DNA of 64,000 nt from Shimia thalassica (lineage in GTDB: Bacteria; Pseudomonadota; Alphaproteobacteria; Rhodobacterales; Rhodobacteraceae), in contig NZ_CYTW01000001.1 in NCBI RefSeq assembly GCF_001458215.1, positions 496,001 through 560,000 of the forward strand, read 5' to 3'. Each line of letters opens with the position of its first letter. Position 1 is the stretch's first letter. Position numbers and translations under genes: made by a program. Below are positions 35,697 through 44,315 of this stretch, piece after piece. Below the pieces are notes generated by a model. That model was given only the letters and a program-made list of their open reading frames with translations, was not told the origin of the DNA and did not search any database.

Positions 35697-36692
35697 TTAA
35701 CGTAGGCGAATGATCGGGGCTGGTCCGATTGGAAGCGGCCCGAGCCATGTGCGTTCTCGTGAAAACTTGAGTGGAATATCCAGTGTCTGTGCATTTCCGG
35801 ATAGTCTGGCCAAAGCTTCCAGCGCGGCTTCGCTCGTATTGATGATGCTTTCGGGAAGGTCGCCGCTGCTTCTGGCCACGGCAAGGATATCGCGCCAGTT
35901 CGTGGCGCGAATTGTGACTTCCCCTGTCGGATAACCCGCAGCGTTGATGTCGACCTTGCCTGCGGCCTGCAGGTTCAGATCTCCCCAGGCGATTTCGGCG
36001 TGTTTCAGGTTCATCTGGGTTGGTTGGGATCGGTCTTCTTCGATCACGCTCAGATCAAGAGGGCGTTCAAAAGTGATGTCCATGTCCATCTGAACCGTTT
36101 TCAACGTGTTGGGCAGGCTATCATCGCCGGACAGTCGATAGGCAACGGGCGGCGCCAAATCCACGGCATCCACTGCAAACCCATAGGAGGCATGGGTGTC
36201 GGGCAACCTGTGCAGGGCAACTCGGAGTTCACGTGCGCTCAACTGCCAGTCCTTTGACGACTTTACCTGAAGCTGTCCGATCAAAAGATTGCTGCGCTCA
36301 AGCGGCAGCGAGGTTGCTTTGCCAAGAACGAGTGATGCCCGCATGTCTTCTGTTGCAATGCGAATTTTCTCGTCAGGGAAAGACAGAGTTTGCGTGTCGG
36401 GCCAGATCGCGATCAGGTGGTTCGGGCGATAGCTCAGCGCAAAAAGCTGGAAAAAGGGCAGGTCGATGGCCGCGCCAGTCTCGGGGTCTGCCAGTGTCAG
36501 ATTGTCAAAGGTTGCATCAACACGGTTGGGAAAGCCCGAAACACTAAGGTCTTCGTATTCGGCAACCCAACCATCGGCGCGACGATCCTCGAACCAGGCG
36601 CTGAAACCGGATTTGGCGGCGGAAGAGGCCACAAACCAATAGGCCGTCCACCCCGCGGCCGCGACAATAATCAGGATCAGCAAACGTTTCAT
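35697..36692 (-). CDS. DUF2125 family exported protein
   Basis: A 331-residue protein of the alphaproteobacterial DUF2125 family. A single N-terminal membrane anchor (MKRLLILIIVAAAGWTAYWF) is followed by the family start FEDRRADGWVAEYEDLSVSG and GFPNRVDATFDNLTL, then beta-rich sequence like that of lipid-transport or AsmA-like barrels. The function is unknown. The ATG at 36690-36692 has GAGGGC 6 nt upstream; the open frame continues much further but lacks similarity. Divergent from the cyclotransferase gene. Confidence 0.85.
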   Translation of the reverse strand: MKRLLILIIVAAAGWTAYWFVASSAAKSGFSAWFEDRRADGWVAEYEDLSVSGFPNRVDATFDNLTLADPETGAAIDLPFFQLFALSYRPNHLIAIWPDTQTLSFPDEKIRIATEDMRASLVLGKATSLPLERSNLLIGQLQVKSSKDWQLSARELRVALHRLPDTHASYGFAVDAVDLAPPVAYRLSGDDSLPNTLKTVQMDMDITFERPLDLSVIEEDRSQPTQMNLKHAEIAWGDLNLQAAGKVDINAAGYPTGEVTIRATNWRDILAVARSSGDLPESIINTSEAALEALARLSGNAQTLDIPLKFSRERTWLGPLPIGPAPIIRLR

Positions 36693-36758
36693 ATTGGGCC
36701 CTCTTTCACATCCCGTTGCTTTGTTGTTTAACGGCGCAAAATCAGAAGGGCCAGCAAG

Positions 36759-37289
36759 ATGACAATGTGGGTATTCGGATACGGGTCGTTGCTTTGGAAT
36801 CCCGGTTTTGAATTCGAGGAAAAACGGATCGCGTCCCTTCCGGGGTGGCATCGCAGTTTTTGTATGCGGTCCATTCACCATCGCGGCACGGTCGAACAGC
36901 CGGGTCTCGTTCTTGCGCTGGATGCCATGGCAGAAGCACAATGTCAGGGATTGGCCCTCTCGGTTGCGCCCCATCGTCAGGCGGAAACACTGGAATACCT
37001 GCGCGAACGCGAGTTGGTTTCGTCGGCCTATCTGGAAAAAACGCTTGATATCACCCTGTCTGACGGGCGGCGCGTCGAGGCCGTAACCTATGTGATCGAC
37101 CCGCATCACGTGCAATATTGCCACCTTGATCTCGAAGAGCAGGCCCAGATTATTGCGACGGCCGTCGGGGGGCGTGGCCCCAACACCGATTATCTGCACA
37201 ACACGGCATCTCACCTCATTGAGCTGGGCATTCAGGATGAAGAATTGGACTGGTTGTCGGCGCGTGTGCGCGAATTGACATCATCTTGA
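36759..37289 (+). CDS. Gamma-glutamylcyclotransferase (ChaC-like)
   Basis: A 176-residue enzyme of the ChaC/GGCT fold that cleaves gamma-glutamyl peptides such as glutathione to 5-oxoproline. The substrate loop WVFGYGSLLWNPGF at the start, the LPGWHRSFCMRS block and the catalytic-type Glu in YLRERELVS are visible, with YLHNTASHL near residue 150. Either ATG at 36759 or 36765 may start it. It lies 96 bp before the motor gene pair on the same strand; no functional link is evident. Confidence 0.85.
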   Translation: MTMWVFGYGSLLWNPGFEFEEKRIASLPGWHRSFCMRSIHHRGTVEQPGLVLALDAMAEAQCQGLALSVAPHRQAETLEYLRERELVSSAYLEKTLDITLSDGRRVEAVTYVIDPHHVQYCHLDLEEQAQIIATAVGGRGPNTDYLHNTASHLIELGIQDEELDWLSARVRELTSS

Positions 37290-37385
37290 AAAGCGTTTGC
37301 TGCGCCGCTGCATAAGTTCTTGGCAGAGGCCCTGCATCGCAGTAGTGTGACCGAAGAAAAAAACTAAGTGTCAGGAGCTGTCCAC

Positions 37386-38588
37386 ATGGACCAGCCAGAC
37401 CGCAAAGTCGAGCCGCATTTCTCTCAACCCGTGCGCCAGATCATGCTTATGCTGATCGTGCTTGGGCTGACGGCGGCGTTGGGGTATTTCGCCTTGCCCC
37501 GCGTTATGCCTGTGTTTGAGGCGAACCCGTATTTGAACGGGTTCATTCTGTTCGTCTTTCTGATCGGTGTCGCCGCCTGTTTCGGGCAAGTCCTGTCTCT
37601 GATTTCGTCTGTGCGCTGGATTGAATCCTTCGCCATGGGAGACGCCGAAAACGATGCTGTCGTGGCACCGTCGCTTCTGGCGCCGCTTGCCACCCTGCTG
37701 CGTAGCCGTGGCGCCCACAGCCAGATCAGCGCAACATCAACCCGATCCATCCTTGATTCCGTGGCGACACGTATCGACGAGGCACGTGAAATCACGCGCT
37801 ATCTCGTGAATATGCTGATCTTTCTCGGTCTTTTGGGAACGTTCTATGGGCTTGCCACAACGGTTCCTGCCGTTGTCGACACGATCCGCAGCCTTGCCCC
37901 CCAAGAAGGAGAAGCAGGCGTCGAGGTGTTCTCGCGCCTGATGTCCGGCCTTGAGGCGCAATTGGGCGGTATGGGGGTTGCTTTTGCCTCTTCGCTGTTG
38001 GGGCTGGCAGGGTCGTTGATTGTTGGCTTGCTCGAATTGTTTGCCGGCCATGGCCAGAACAGGTTCTACCGCGAGTTGGAAGAATGGCTCAGCTCGATCA
38101 CACGTGTCGGGTTCTCTGCCGGAGACGGCGATGGGGGCGCGGATCATGGTGCGTTAACCGGGGTGATGGATCACCTTGGACGCCAGATTGATGTTCTCGG
38201 AGAGCTGTTTGTTCAAGCCGAGGCCAATCGCCATGCACTGGAAGAGCAGGTGTCGAGCCTTGTAGACTCGGTGCGGCGGATGGCGGATGGCATGGAGGCC
38301 AATGCGCCAACGTCACAAGCGCTGTTCCGGGCTGCCGAAGGGCAGGAAGAGTTGATTCATTTGCTGCGCAACCGTCAGGAAAATGAAGGGCTGGATGCGG
38401 AAAGCCGCATGAGGCTGCGTTCGATCGACGTTCAGATGCTGCGCATTCTTGAGGAAGTGTCGGCCGGACGTCAGGAAAGCATGGGACAGCTTCGCAATGA
38501 TCTTGCAGCGTTGGCGCGTGTCTTGCGCGACTCTCGTGGTGATGCGGGCCCGGCCGAGCAGGCGACACCGCCTGTAGGAGACGCCTAG
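37386..38588 (+). CDS. MotA/TolQ/ExbB-family membrane protein with a long cytoplasmic tail
   Basis: A 400-residue inner-membrane protein, the A subunit of an ion-driven motor. Membrane segments lie at about 20-40, 48-72, 138-160 and 195-220, and the third carries the family motif FLGLLGTFYGLATTVPAVV. A long cytoplasmic tail of about 180 residues with coiled-coil character follows (LEEQVSSLVDSVRRMADGME). A start at GTG 37368 is possible; the ATG at 37386 has AGGAG 8 nt upstream. It is 3 bp from the B subunit gene, and the pair stands apart from tol, ton and flagellar genes. Confidence 0.85.
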   Translation: MDQPDRKVEPHFSQPVRQIMLMLIVLGLTAALGYFALPRVMPVFEANPYLNGFILFVFLIGVAACFGQVLSLISSVRWIESFAMGDAENDAVVAPSLLAPLATLLRSRGAHSQISATSTRSILDSVATRIDEAREITRYLVNMLIFLGLLGTFYGLATTVPAVVDTIRSLAPQEGEAGVEVFSRLMSGLEAQLGGMGVAFASSLLGLAGSLIVGLLELFAGHGQNRFYRELEEWLSSITRVGFSAGDGDGGADHGALTGVMDHLGRQIDVLGELFVQAEANRHALEEQVSSLVDSVRRMADGMEANAPTSQALFRAAEGQEELIHLLRNRQENEGLDAESRMRLRSIDVQMLRILEEVSAGRQESMGQLRNDLAALARVLRDSRGDAGPAEQATPPVGDA

Positions 38589-38591
38589 GGC

Positions 38592-40718
38592 ATGGCGCTG
38601 TCTCGTCGTACAGGACAACGGTTTCAGGCGTCTATCTGGCCCGGTTTTGTCGATGCGATGACCGGTCTTCTGCTGGTGCTGATGTTTGTCCTGACCATTT
38701 TTATGGTTGTTCAGTTTGTCTTGAGCGAAACGATCACAGGTCAGGAAACCGAGCTAGATGCGCTTTCGGTCGAAGTGGCAGCCTTGGCGCAGGCGCTTGG
38801 TCTCGAACAGCAGGAAAACGAAGATCTCGAACAGCGGGTCGGCGGACTTCAAGCGACACTCACAAGTGCGCGGTCTGAAGCCGAGCAACAGGCCGCCCTG
38901 ATCTCGAGTCTGACCGCCGAACGGGAAGCCCAAGATATCGCACTACAGGATGCACGAACCCGCATCACCAGCTTTGAAGCGCAGGTCGCAGCGTTGATTG
39001 CAGACCGCGACTCGGCCCTGGGTACGATTGCCGACCTCGAAGGGCGGCGGGATGAATTGCTCAGTGAACAAGAGTCGCTGAATGTGGCGCTGGCATCCGC
39101 CCGTTCCGAAATGGACGCCCAGGTCGAGGCCGCGCGTCTTGCGGCGGCACAACGTGAAGCCCTTGAAGCCATGATTGCGGACCTGAACAAAGATCTTGCA
39201 ACCGAAACAGATGCACGCACCGATCTTGAGACGGCATTGAGCGAAGAAGAAAAGGCTCGTTTGGCCGAAGCTGCAGCAGCCGAGGCGTTGCGGGAGAAAT
39301 TGCTGAATGCGGATGCCGAGCTGACTGCGATGACCCTTTCACTCGAGGCGCAACGTAAAAAGGCCGAAGACACCCTTACGCTTCTTGCAGCAGCGGAAGT
39401 TGCGCAAAAAGATCTGGATCTCAAACTTGCGGCAGCATTGGTGTCTGGTGAAAATGTGGAAACCGATCTGGCTTCTGCTTTGGCCTCACTGGAATTGGCG
39501 CGGTCCGACATTATTGCCAAAGATCAGGAAATCGCTTCAACACAGGTTCAGCTTGCGGCGGCCTTGCTTGGCCTTGAACAGGCAGATCTTCGTGTGTCCG
39601 ATTTGCAGGGGCAGCTTGCGACGTTGCAAACAGAATTGGCAACATCCCAAGCCGAAGCCGGTGAAACGGCAACGCAACTGACAACCAACCTTGAGGCGCT
39701 GGAAACACAACTGGCTGCGGCTCTTGAGGCCAAGCTTTCGGCAGAGAGTCGCGCGCGCACGGCAGAAGAAACGGGCGCAGCCCTCGAGGATCAGCTCGCG
39801 GCGGCGCTGGCGGCCAAGCTCGCAGCCGAGGTGAATTTGACGGCCCAAGGGCAAGTCGAAAAACAATTGGCCAGTGCTTTGGCGGCCAAACTTGCTGCGG
39901 AACGTGAGGCCGAGGACAACCTGACTGCGGCGCAGGAACGAGAGGCGCTTTTGTCAGCCGCCAATCTGGCGCTGGATGAAGAGCAGGCCCGTTCGGCAGA
40001 AGGGCAACGCCTTGTTGCGGTTTTGAACCAACAGGTTGCTGCTTTGCGGTCGCAGCTGACCGGGCTTCAGGCCTTGTTGGACGATTCAAAAGATCGCGAT
40101 CAGGCCGCACAGGTGCAGTTGCAAACTCTGGGACAGGATCTGAATGCCGCTTTGGCACGCGCCGCCGTGGAAGAGCGCAAACGGCGTCAGCTAGAAGAAG
40201 AAGAGCGCAAGCGTCTTGAGGCCGAAGCCGCGGCATTGAAAGATAAAACGCGTGATCTTGAAAAGTTCCGCTCAGAGTTCTTTGGGCGCCTGCGTGACGT
40301 TCTTGGTGCGCAAGAGGGGGTCCGTATCGTCGGAGACCGGTTTGTCTTTTCTTCGGAGGTTCTGTTCGGCGTCGGCAGTGCAAACTTGTCGGACGAGGGC
40401 AAAGCGGAAATTGCAAAGGTTGCAGACATTCTGGCGCGCATCGCCGGGGAAATCCCTGCCGAAATCGACTGGATCCTGCGCGTCGACGGGCACACCGACA
40501 ATCAGGCGTTTTATGGCAATGGCAAATACGCGGATAACTGGGAGCTGAGCCAGGGGCGCGCCTTGTCCGTTGTGCGTTACATGATTGACGGACTGGGTAT
40601 CCCGCCAGAGCGGCTTGCCGCTAACGGATTTGGCGAATTCCAACCGCTTGATCCGGCGCTCACACCCGAAGCTCGCGCCAAGAACCGTCGGATCGAATTG
40701 AAGTTCACCGAGAAATAA
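38592..40718 (+). CDS. MotB/OmpA-family protein with an exceptionally long coiled coil
   Basis: A 708-residue partner of the MotA/ExbB-like protein. One N-terminal membrane helix (about residues 20-45) contains the conserved ion-binding Asp in GFVDAMTGLLLVLMF (Asp21), the mark of MotB-type stators. Residues about 55-570 are an almost unbroken Ala/Glu/Leu-rich coiled coil. The C-terminal 140 residues are an OmpA-like peptidoglycan-binding domain (VFSSEVLFGVGSANLS, DWILRVDGHTDNQAF, NRRIELKF). Ion flow through the A/B pair should drive rotation or pulling on the long coil. The stop lies 5 bp from the convergent M23 peptidase gene. Confidence 0.88.
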   Translation: MALSRRTGQRFQASIWPGFVDAMTGLLLVLMFVLTIFMVVQFVLSETITGQETELDALSVEVAALAQALGLEQQENEDLEQRVGGLQATLTSARSEAEQQAALISSLTAEREAQDIALQDARTRITSFEAQVAALIADRDSALGTIADLEGRRDELLSEQESLNVALASARSEMDAQVEAARLAAAQREALEAMIADLNKDLATETDARTDLETALSEEEKARLAEAAAAEALREKLLNADAELTAMTLSLEAQRKKAEDTLTLLAAAEVAQKDLDLKLAAALVSGENVETDLASALASLELARSDIIAKDQEIASTQVQLAAALLGLEQADLRVSDLQGQLATLQTELATSQAEAGETATQLTTNLEALETQLAAALEAKLSAESRARTAEETGAALEDQLAAALAAKLAAEVNLTAQGQVEKQLASALAAKLAAEREAEDNLTAAQEREALLSAANLALDEEQARSAEGQRLVAVLNQQVAALRSQLTGLQALLDDSKDRDQAAQVQLQTLGQDLNAALARAAVEERKRRQLEEEERKRLEAEAAALKDKTRDLEKFRSEFFGRLRDVLGAQEGVRIVGDRFVFSSEVLFGVGSANLSDEGKAEIAKVADILARIAGEIPAEIDWILRVDGHTDNQAFYGNGKYADNWELSQGRALSVVRYMIDGLGIPPERLAANGFGEFQPLDPALTPEARAKNRRIELKFTEK

Positions 40719-40723
40719 GTCGC

Positions 40724-41692
40724 TTAATCGAGCGTGAAGCGTACTTCTTTTTGCGCGACGGCCTGACCTTGACGTTGAAGCGTCGCAGTGCCGACATAGT
40801 TCCCGGCGGGCCATCCTTGGGAGGGTCGTTTTTTGCCATAGGCACGGCTATAGCGGGCCTGTTCCTTTTTCAGAACAACCGATGTTTCAAACAGTGTGCC
40901 GTTGGGCCCATTGACGTTCATATGCAGAATGTCGCCCGCGTCGCTTCCAAAACCAAATGCCCAGATAACAAGCGCTTTGGGCTGTCCCTGCCAATTTGTG
41001 TCGGATATCGGCAGCGCGGAAATGTCGTCATAAGGCGGTACTTCATCGTCGATCCCAACCGAGATGAGGCCTGTGGGCACATGGGGAATTGGTGTGTCCC
41101 ACAATTGCCGTAGATCCGAAGTGCATGTGCCGGTGCTATCGGCATCAAAGGGATCAACCACTTTCCCGTCTTTGCGCACGGAAAAATGCAGGTGCCGGAA
41201 CTCGGTCCGCCCCGAAAGACCAACCTGCCCCAATACATCCGATGCTTTGACCGTCTGGCCCTGTTTGACTCGAACAGATTGGTATTTCATGTGACAGTAT
41301 TGGGTTTCCCAACCTTCGCCGTGATCGATCACAACACCATTGCCGCATTCTTTGCCTGACACGTCTACCGTATCGGTCGGGTTGGCCTTGTCTTTCATAG
41401 TGTTTCGCACGCCACGCACCACGCCATCGGCCGCCGCCAAGACATCAAACCCACGAAAGTATGTGTTGATGTCGAGGTTTCCTGACATGGCAAAATCGGT
41501 GCCCTTGTGCCCGTTGTAGGTCAGGCTATCGCACGCAACATCAAGGTCGGCCGGACCGGGATCGCGATCGACATAGTTTTGGATATAGCACGTTTCGCCC
41601 AGTTCACAGTCAACGGGCTGCGTAAACGAAGGCTCCCCCGCTGCAGAAACTGCAACGAGGGAGCCAAGTATTGCCAGAACTGTCTGTTTCAT
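40724..41692 (-). CDS. M23 family metallopeptidase (exported)
   Basis: A 322-residue zinc endopeptidase of the LytM fold, which cuts peptidoglycan cross-links. A signal peptide (ILGSLVAVSAAGEP region) is followed by the first metal motif GHKGTDFAM (HxxxD) near residue 62, IDHGEGWETQYCHM near residue 121, and the second motif HLHFSV (HxH) near residue 167. The C-terminal 120 residues are a beta-rich domain of unknown role. The ATG overlaps the stop of clpA by 4 bp, an odd pairing of an exported peptidase with a cytoplasmic unfoldase. Confidence 0.9.
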   Translation of the reverse strand: MKQTVLAILGSLVAVSAAGEPSFTQPVDCELGETCYIQNYVDRDPGPADLDVACDSLTYNGHKGTDFAMSGNLDINTYFRGFDVLAAADGVVRGVRNTMKDKANPTDTVDVSGKECGNGVVIDHGEGWETQYCHMKYQSVRVKQGQTVKASDVLGQVGLSGRTEFRHLHFSVRKDGKVVDPFDADSTGTCTSDLRQLWDTPIPHVPTGLISVGIDDEVPPYDDISALPISDTNWQGQPKALVIWAFGFGSDAGDILHMNVNGPNGTLFETSVVLKKEQARYSRAYGKKRPSQGWPAGNYVGTATLQRQGQAVAQKEVRFTLD

Positions 41693-44013
41693 TCTGCTGT
41701 GAGAAGCGGAGGCTTGTTTCCTGTGATGCGGGGTTTGTCCGGGCCGGACAACTTGAGCTTCAGCTCACCATCCTTGACCGTGACTTTGACCACACCACCT
41801 TTGGCAAGGCTTCCGAACAGCAGTTCTTCTGCCAGTGGCTTTTTGATGTGCTCTTGGATGACACGGCCCAAAGGGCGCGCGCCCATCTTGTCATCATATC
41901 CCTTGTTTCCAAGCCATTCGGCAGCTTTCGGTGTCAGTTCGATGGTCACGTTGCGATCCATCAACTGCGCTTCAAGTTGCAGCACGAACTTTTCGACGAC
42001 GCGCATGATCACTTCTTTTGGAAGCGGCGCAAAGGAAATGACCGCATCCAGACGGTTCCGGAATTCCGGCGTGAATGTGCGTTCGATGGCGGCCGTGTCT
42101 TCACCTTCACGGCGATCACGGCCAAAGCCGATTGCAGCTTTTGCCTGTTCCGAAGCGCCAGCGTTCGACGTCATGATGAGGATGACATTGCGGAAGTCCA
42201 CAGACCGGCCATTGTGATCGGTCAGCGTTCCGTGATCCATCACTTGCAGCAAGATATTGAAGACATCGGGGTGTGCTTTTTCAATCTCGTCAAGCAAGAG
42301 AACACAATGCGGGTGCTGATCGACGCCATCGGTCAACAGGCCGCCCTGGTCAAACCCGACATAACCGGGAGGGGCGCCAATCAAACGGCTGACGGCGTGT
42401 TTTTCCATGTATTCCGACATGTCAAACCGCAGCAGTTCCACTCCAAGCGTATCGGCAAGCTGTTTGGCCACCTCGGTTTTTCCCACACCTGTCGGACCGG
42501 CAAAGAGATAGTTGCCAATCGGCTTTTCAGGTTCACGAAGTCCGGCGCGGGCCAGTTTGATCGCGGAAGACAAAGAAACGATGGCGTTGTCTTGCCCAAA
42601 CACGACCCGCTTGAGGGAGCGTTCCAAGTCTTTGAGAACTTCGGCATCGTTCTTGGACACGTTCTTTGGCGGAATGCGGGCGATCTTGGCCACCACGGCC
42701 TCGATCTCTTTCACACCGATGGTTTTCCGGCGCTTTGAGGCGGCAACCAGATGTTGCGCTGCCCCCGCTTCGTCGATCACGTCAATCGCCTTGTCCGGCA
42801 ATTTGCGGTCGTTCATGTACCGCGCGGACAATTCAACCGCGGTTTTGATGGCATCGGCCGTGTATTTCACGCTGTGATGCTCTTCAAAATACGGTTTCAG
42901 ACCCTTGAGGATTTTGACAGTGTCTTCAACAGTCGGCTCCATCACGTCGATCTTCTGGAAGCGACGGCTCAGCGCCCGATCTTTTTCAAAGTGCTGACGG
43001 AACTCTTTATAGGTTGTCGACCCCATCGTGCGCAGTTTGCCGCCCTGCAACGCAGGTTTGAGCAGGTTCGACGCATCCATAGCACCGCCGGATGTCGCAC
43101 CGGCACCAATCACGGTGTGGATCTCATCAATGAACAATACGCCATTGGGGTGCTCTTCGAGTTCGGTCACAACGGCCTTGAGGCGTTCTTCAAAATCACC
43201 GCGATAGCGTGTGCCTGCCAGAAGCGCGCCCATGTCGAGCGAGAAGATCGTTGTGTCGGCCAGAACCTCGGGCGTTTCGCCCTTGACGATCTGATGCGCC
43301 AACCCTTCTGCAATGGCTGTTTTACCAACGCCGGGATCGCCCACCAAAAGAGGGTTGTTCTTGCGGCGGCGGCACAGCACCTGAATGCAGCGCTCAACCT
43401 CGGAGTCGCGACCAATCAGAGGGTCGATATCGCCTTTGCGTGATTTTTCGTTCAGGTCCACGCAATATTTGGCTAGCGCGCTTTCCTTATTAGAGTCGCT
43501 TTCGCTTGCGTCGACGGTTTGGTCATCTTCCATGTCAGACCCGGTGACGGGCCGGCTTTCGCCGAATGCGGGATCTTTGGCGACGCCATGCGCGATATAG
43601 TTCACGGCATCATAACGCGTCATGTCCTGCTCTTGCAGGAAGTAGGCCGCGTTGGATTCGCGCTCGGCAAATATGGCGACAAGCACGTTTGCGCCTGTGA
43701 CTTCTGTTCGGCCAGAAGACTGCACGTGGATTGCAGCGCGTTGGATAACCCGCTGGAATGCGGCGGTCGGTACAGCCTCGGACCCTTCGATATCGGTGAC
43801 GAGGTTGGACAAATCGTCGTTGATGTACTCTTCCAGTGCCGCGCGCAGTTCATCGACGTTGACGCTGCACGCCTGCATGACGCGCAAGGCGTCTGGTTCT
43901 TCGAGCAACGACAGAAGCAGATGTTCCAACGTTGCGAATTCGTGACGACGGGCGTTTGCCTCGGCGAGGGCCGCATGGATGGCCTGTTCAAGTGTATTCG
44001 AGAATGAAGGCAC
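41689..44013 (-). CDS. clpA: ATP-dependent Clp protease ATP-binding subunit ClpA
   Basis: The unfoldase of the ClpAP protease, 774 residues. The N-terminal Clp repeat domain (SNTLEQAIHAALAEANARR) binds adaptors. The first AAA+ domain has Walker A GDPGVGKT at 225-232 and Walker B VLFIDEIHTVIG; the second has GPTGVGKTEVAKQ near residue 503 and LLLDEIEKAHPD. The ClpP-contacting IGF-like loop AKAAIGFGRDRR is near residue 610. It starts at a GTG preceded by AGAGGAG. No clpS gene lies upstream, although clpS often precedes clpA in other bacteria. The 302-bp gap to gloB holds no gene. Confidence 0.95.
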   Translation of the reverse strand: MPSFSNTLEQAIHAALAEANARRHEFATLEHLLLSLLEEPDALRVMQACSVNVDELRAALEEYINDDLSNLVTDIEGSEAVPTAAFQRVIQRAAIHVQSSGRTEVTGANVLVAIFAERESNAAYFLQEQDMTRYDAVNYIAHGVAKDPAFGESRPVTGSDMEDDQTVDASESDSNKESALAKYCVDLNEKSRKGDIDPLIGRDSEVERCIQVLCRRRKNNPLLVGDPGVGKTAIAEGLAHQIVKGETPEVLADTTIFSLDMGALLAGTRYRGDFEERLKAVVTELEEHPNGVLFIDEIHTVIGAGATSGGAMDASNLLKPALQGGKLRTMGSTTYKEFRQHFEKDRALSRRFQKIDVMEPTVEDTVKILKGLKPYFEEHHSVKYTADAIKTAVELSARYMNDRKLPDKAIDVIDEAGAAQHLVAASKRRKTIGVKEIEAVVAKIARIPPKNVSKNDAEVLKDLERSLKRVVFGQDNAIVSLSSAIKLARAGLREPEKPIGNYLFAGPTGVGKTEVAKQLADTLGVELLRFDMSEYMEKHAVSRLIGAPPGYVGFDQGGLLTDGVDQHPHCVLLLDEIEKAHPDVFNILLQVMDHGTLTDHNGRSVDFRNVILIMTSNAGASEQAKAAIGFGRDRREGEDTAAIERTFTPEFRNRLDAVISFAPLPKEVIMRVVEKFVLQLEAQLMDRNVTIELTPKAAEWLGNKGYDDKMGARPLGRVIQEHIKKPLAEELLFGSLAKGGVVKVTVKDGELKLKLSGPDKPRITGNKPPLLTAE

Positions 44014-44076
44014 TGCTCTCGTGCTCCTCTAGTTCTGGGTTGCGGGAAATCTGGCCCCTCACAACCATGGCCTCAT

Positions 44077-44106
44077 AACTTTAAAGTTTGGTCTATCTGA
44101 CGTCAG
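44077..44106. promoter_or_regulatory. Two perfect palindromes upstream of clpA
   Basis: AACTTTAAAGTT (44077-44088) and CTGACGTCAG (44097-44106) are perfect 12- and 10-bp palindromes, 64-93 bp before the clpA start. Their place suits operators or promoter elements of clpA. No known regulator is matched. Confidence 0.3.
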
Positions 44107-44315
44107 CTTCAAGGACTTTCTGCAGAAATCCGGTCACAATTCTAAGTGAAGAGGTCGGAAGGTGCAGGAATTGGCGGTTAAGTCAGGCGTGCAACAAACA
44201 GCAGACAGGGCAGGGCAAACGTATTGCCCCGGTGCATAAGGAATACCGGTTCGGCGGCACATCCCGTTACAGAAGAGTCTATGCCCGTTACGGCAAAGTT
44301 CAACCCTGACAGCGC

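Noticed and set aside
39511..40416. A 301-codon antisense frame opposite the coiled-coil protein
   Set aside because: Low-complexity mirror of the repetitive coiled-coil coding sequence.
37386..40718. A Zorya anti-phage system
   Set aside because: Only the motor subunits are present; no ZorC, ZorD or ZorE effector or other defence gene is adjacent, and the long coil is in the B subunit, not the A subunit.
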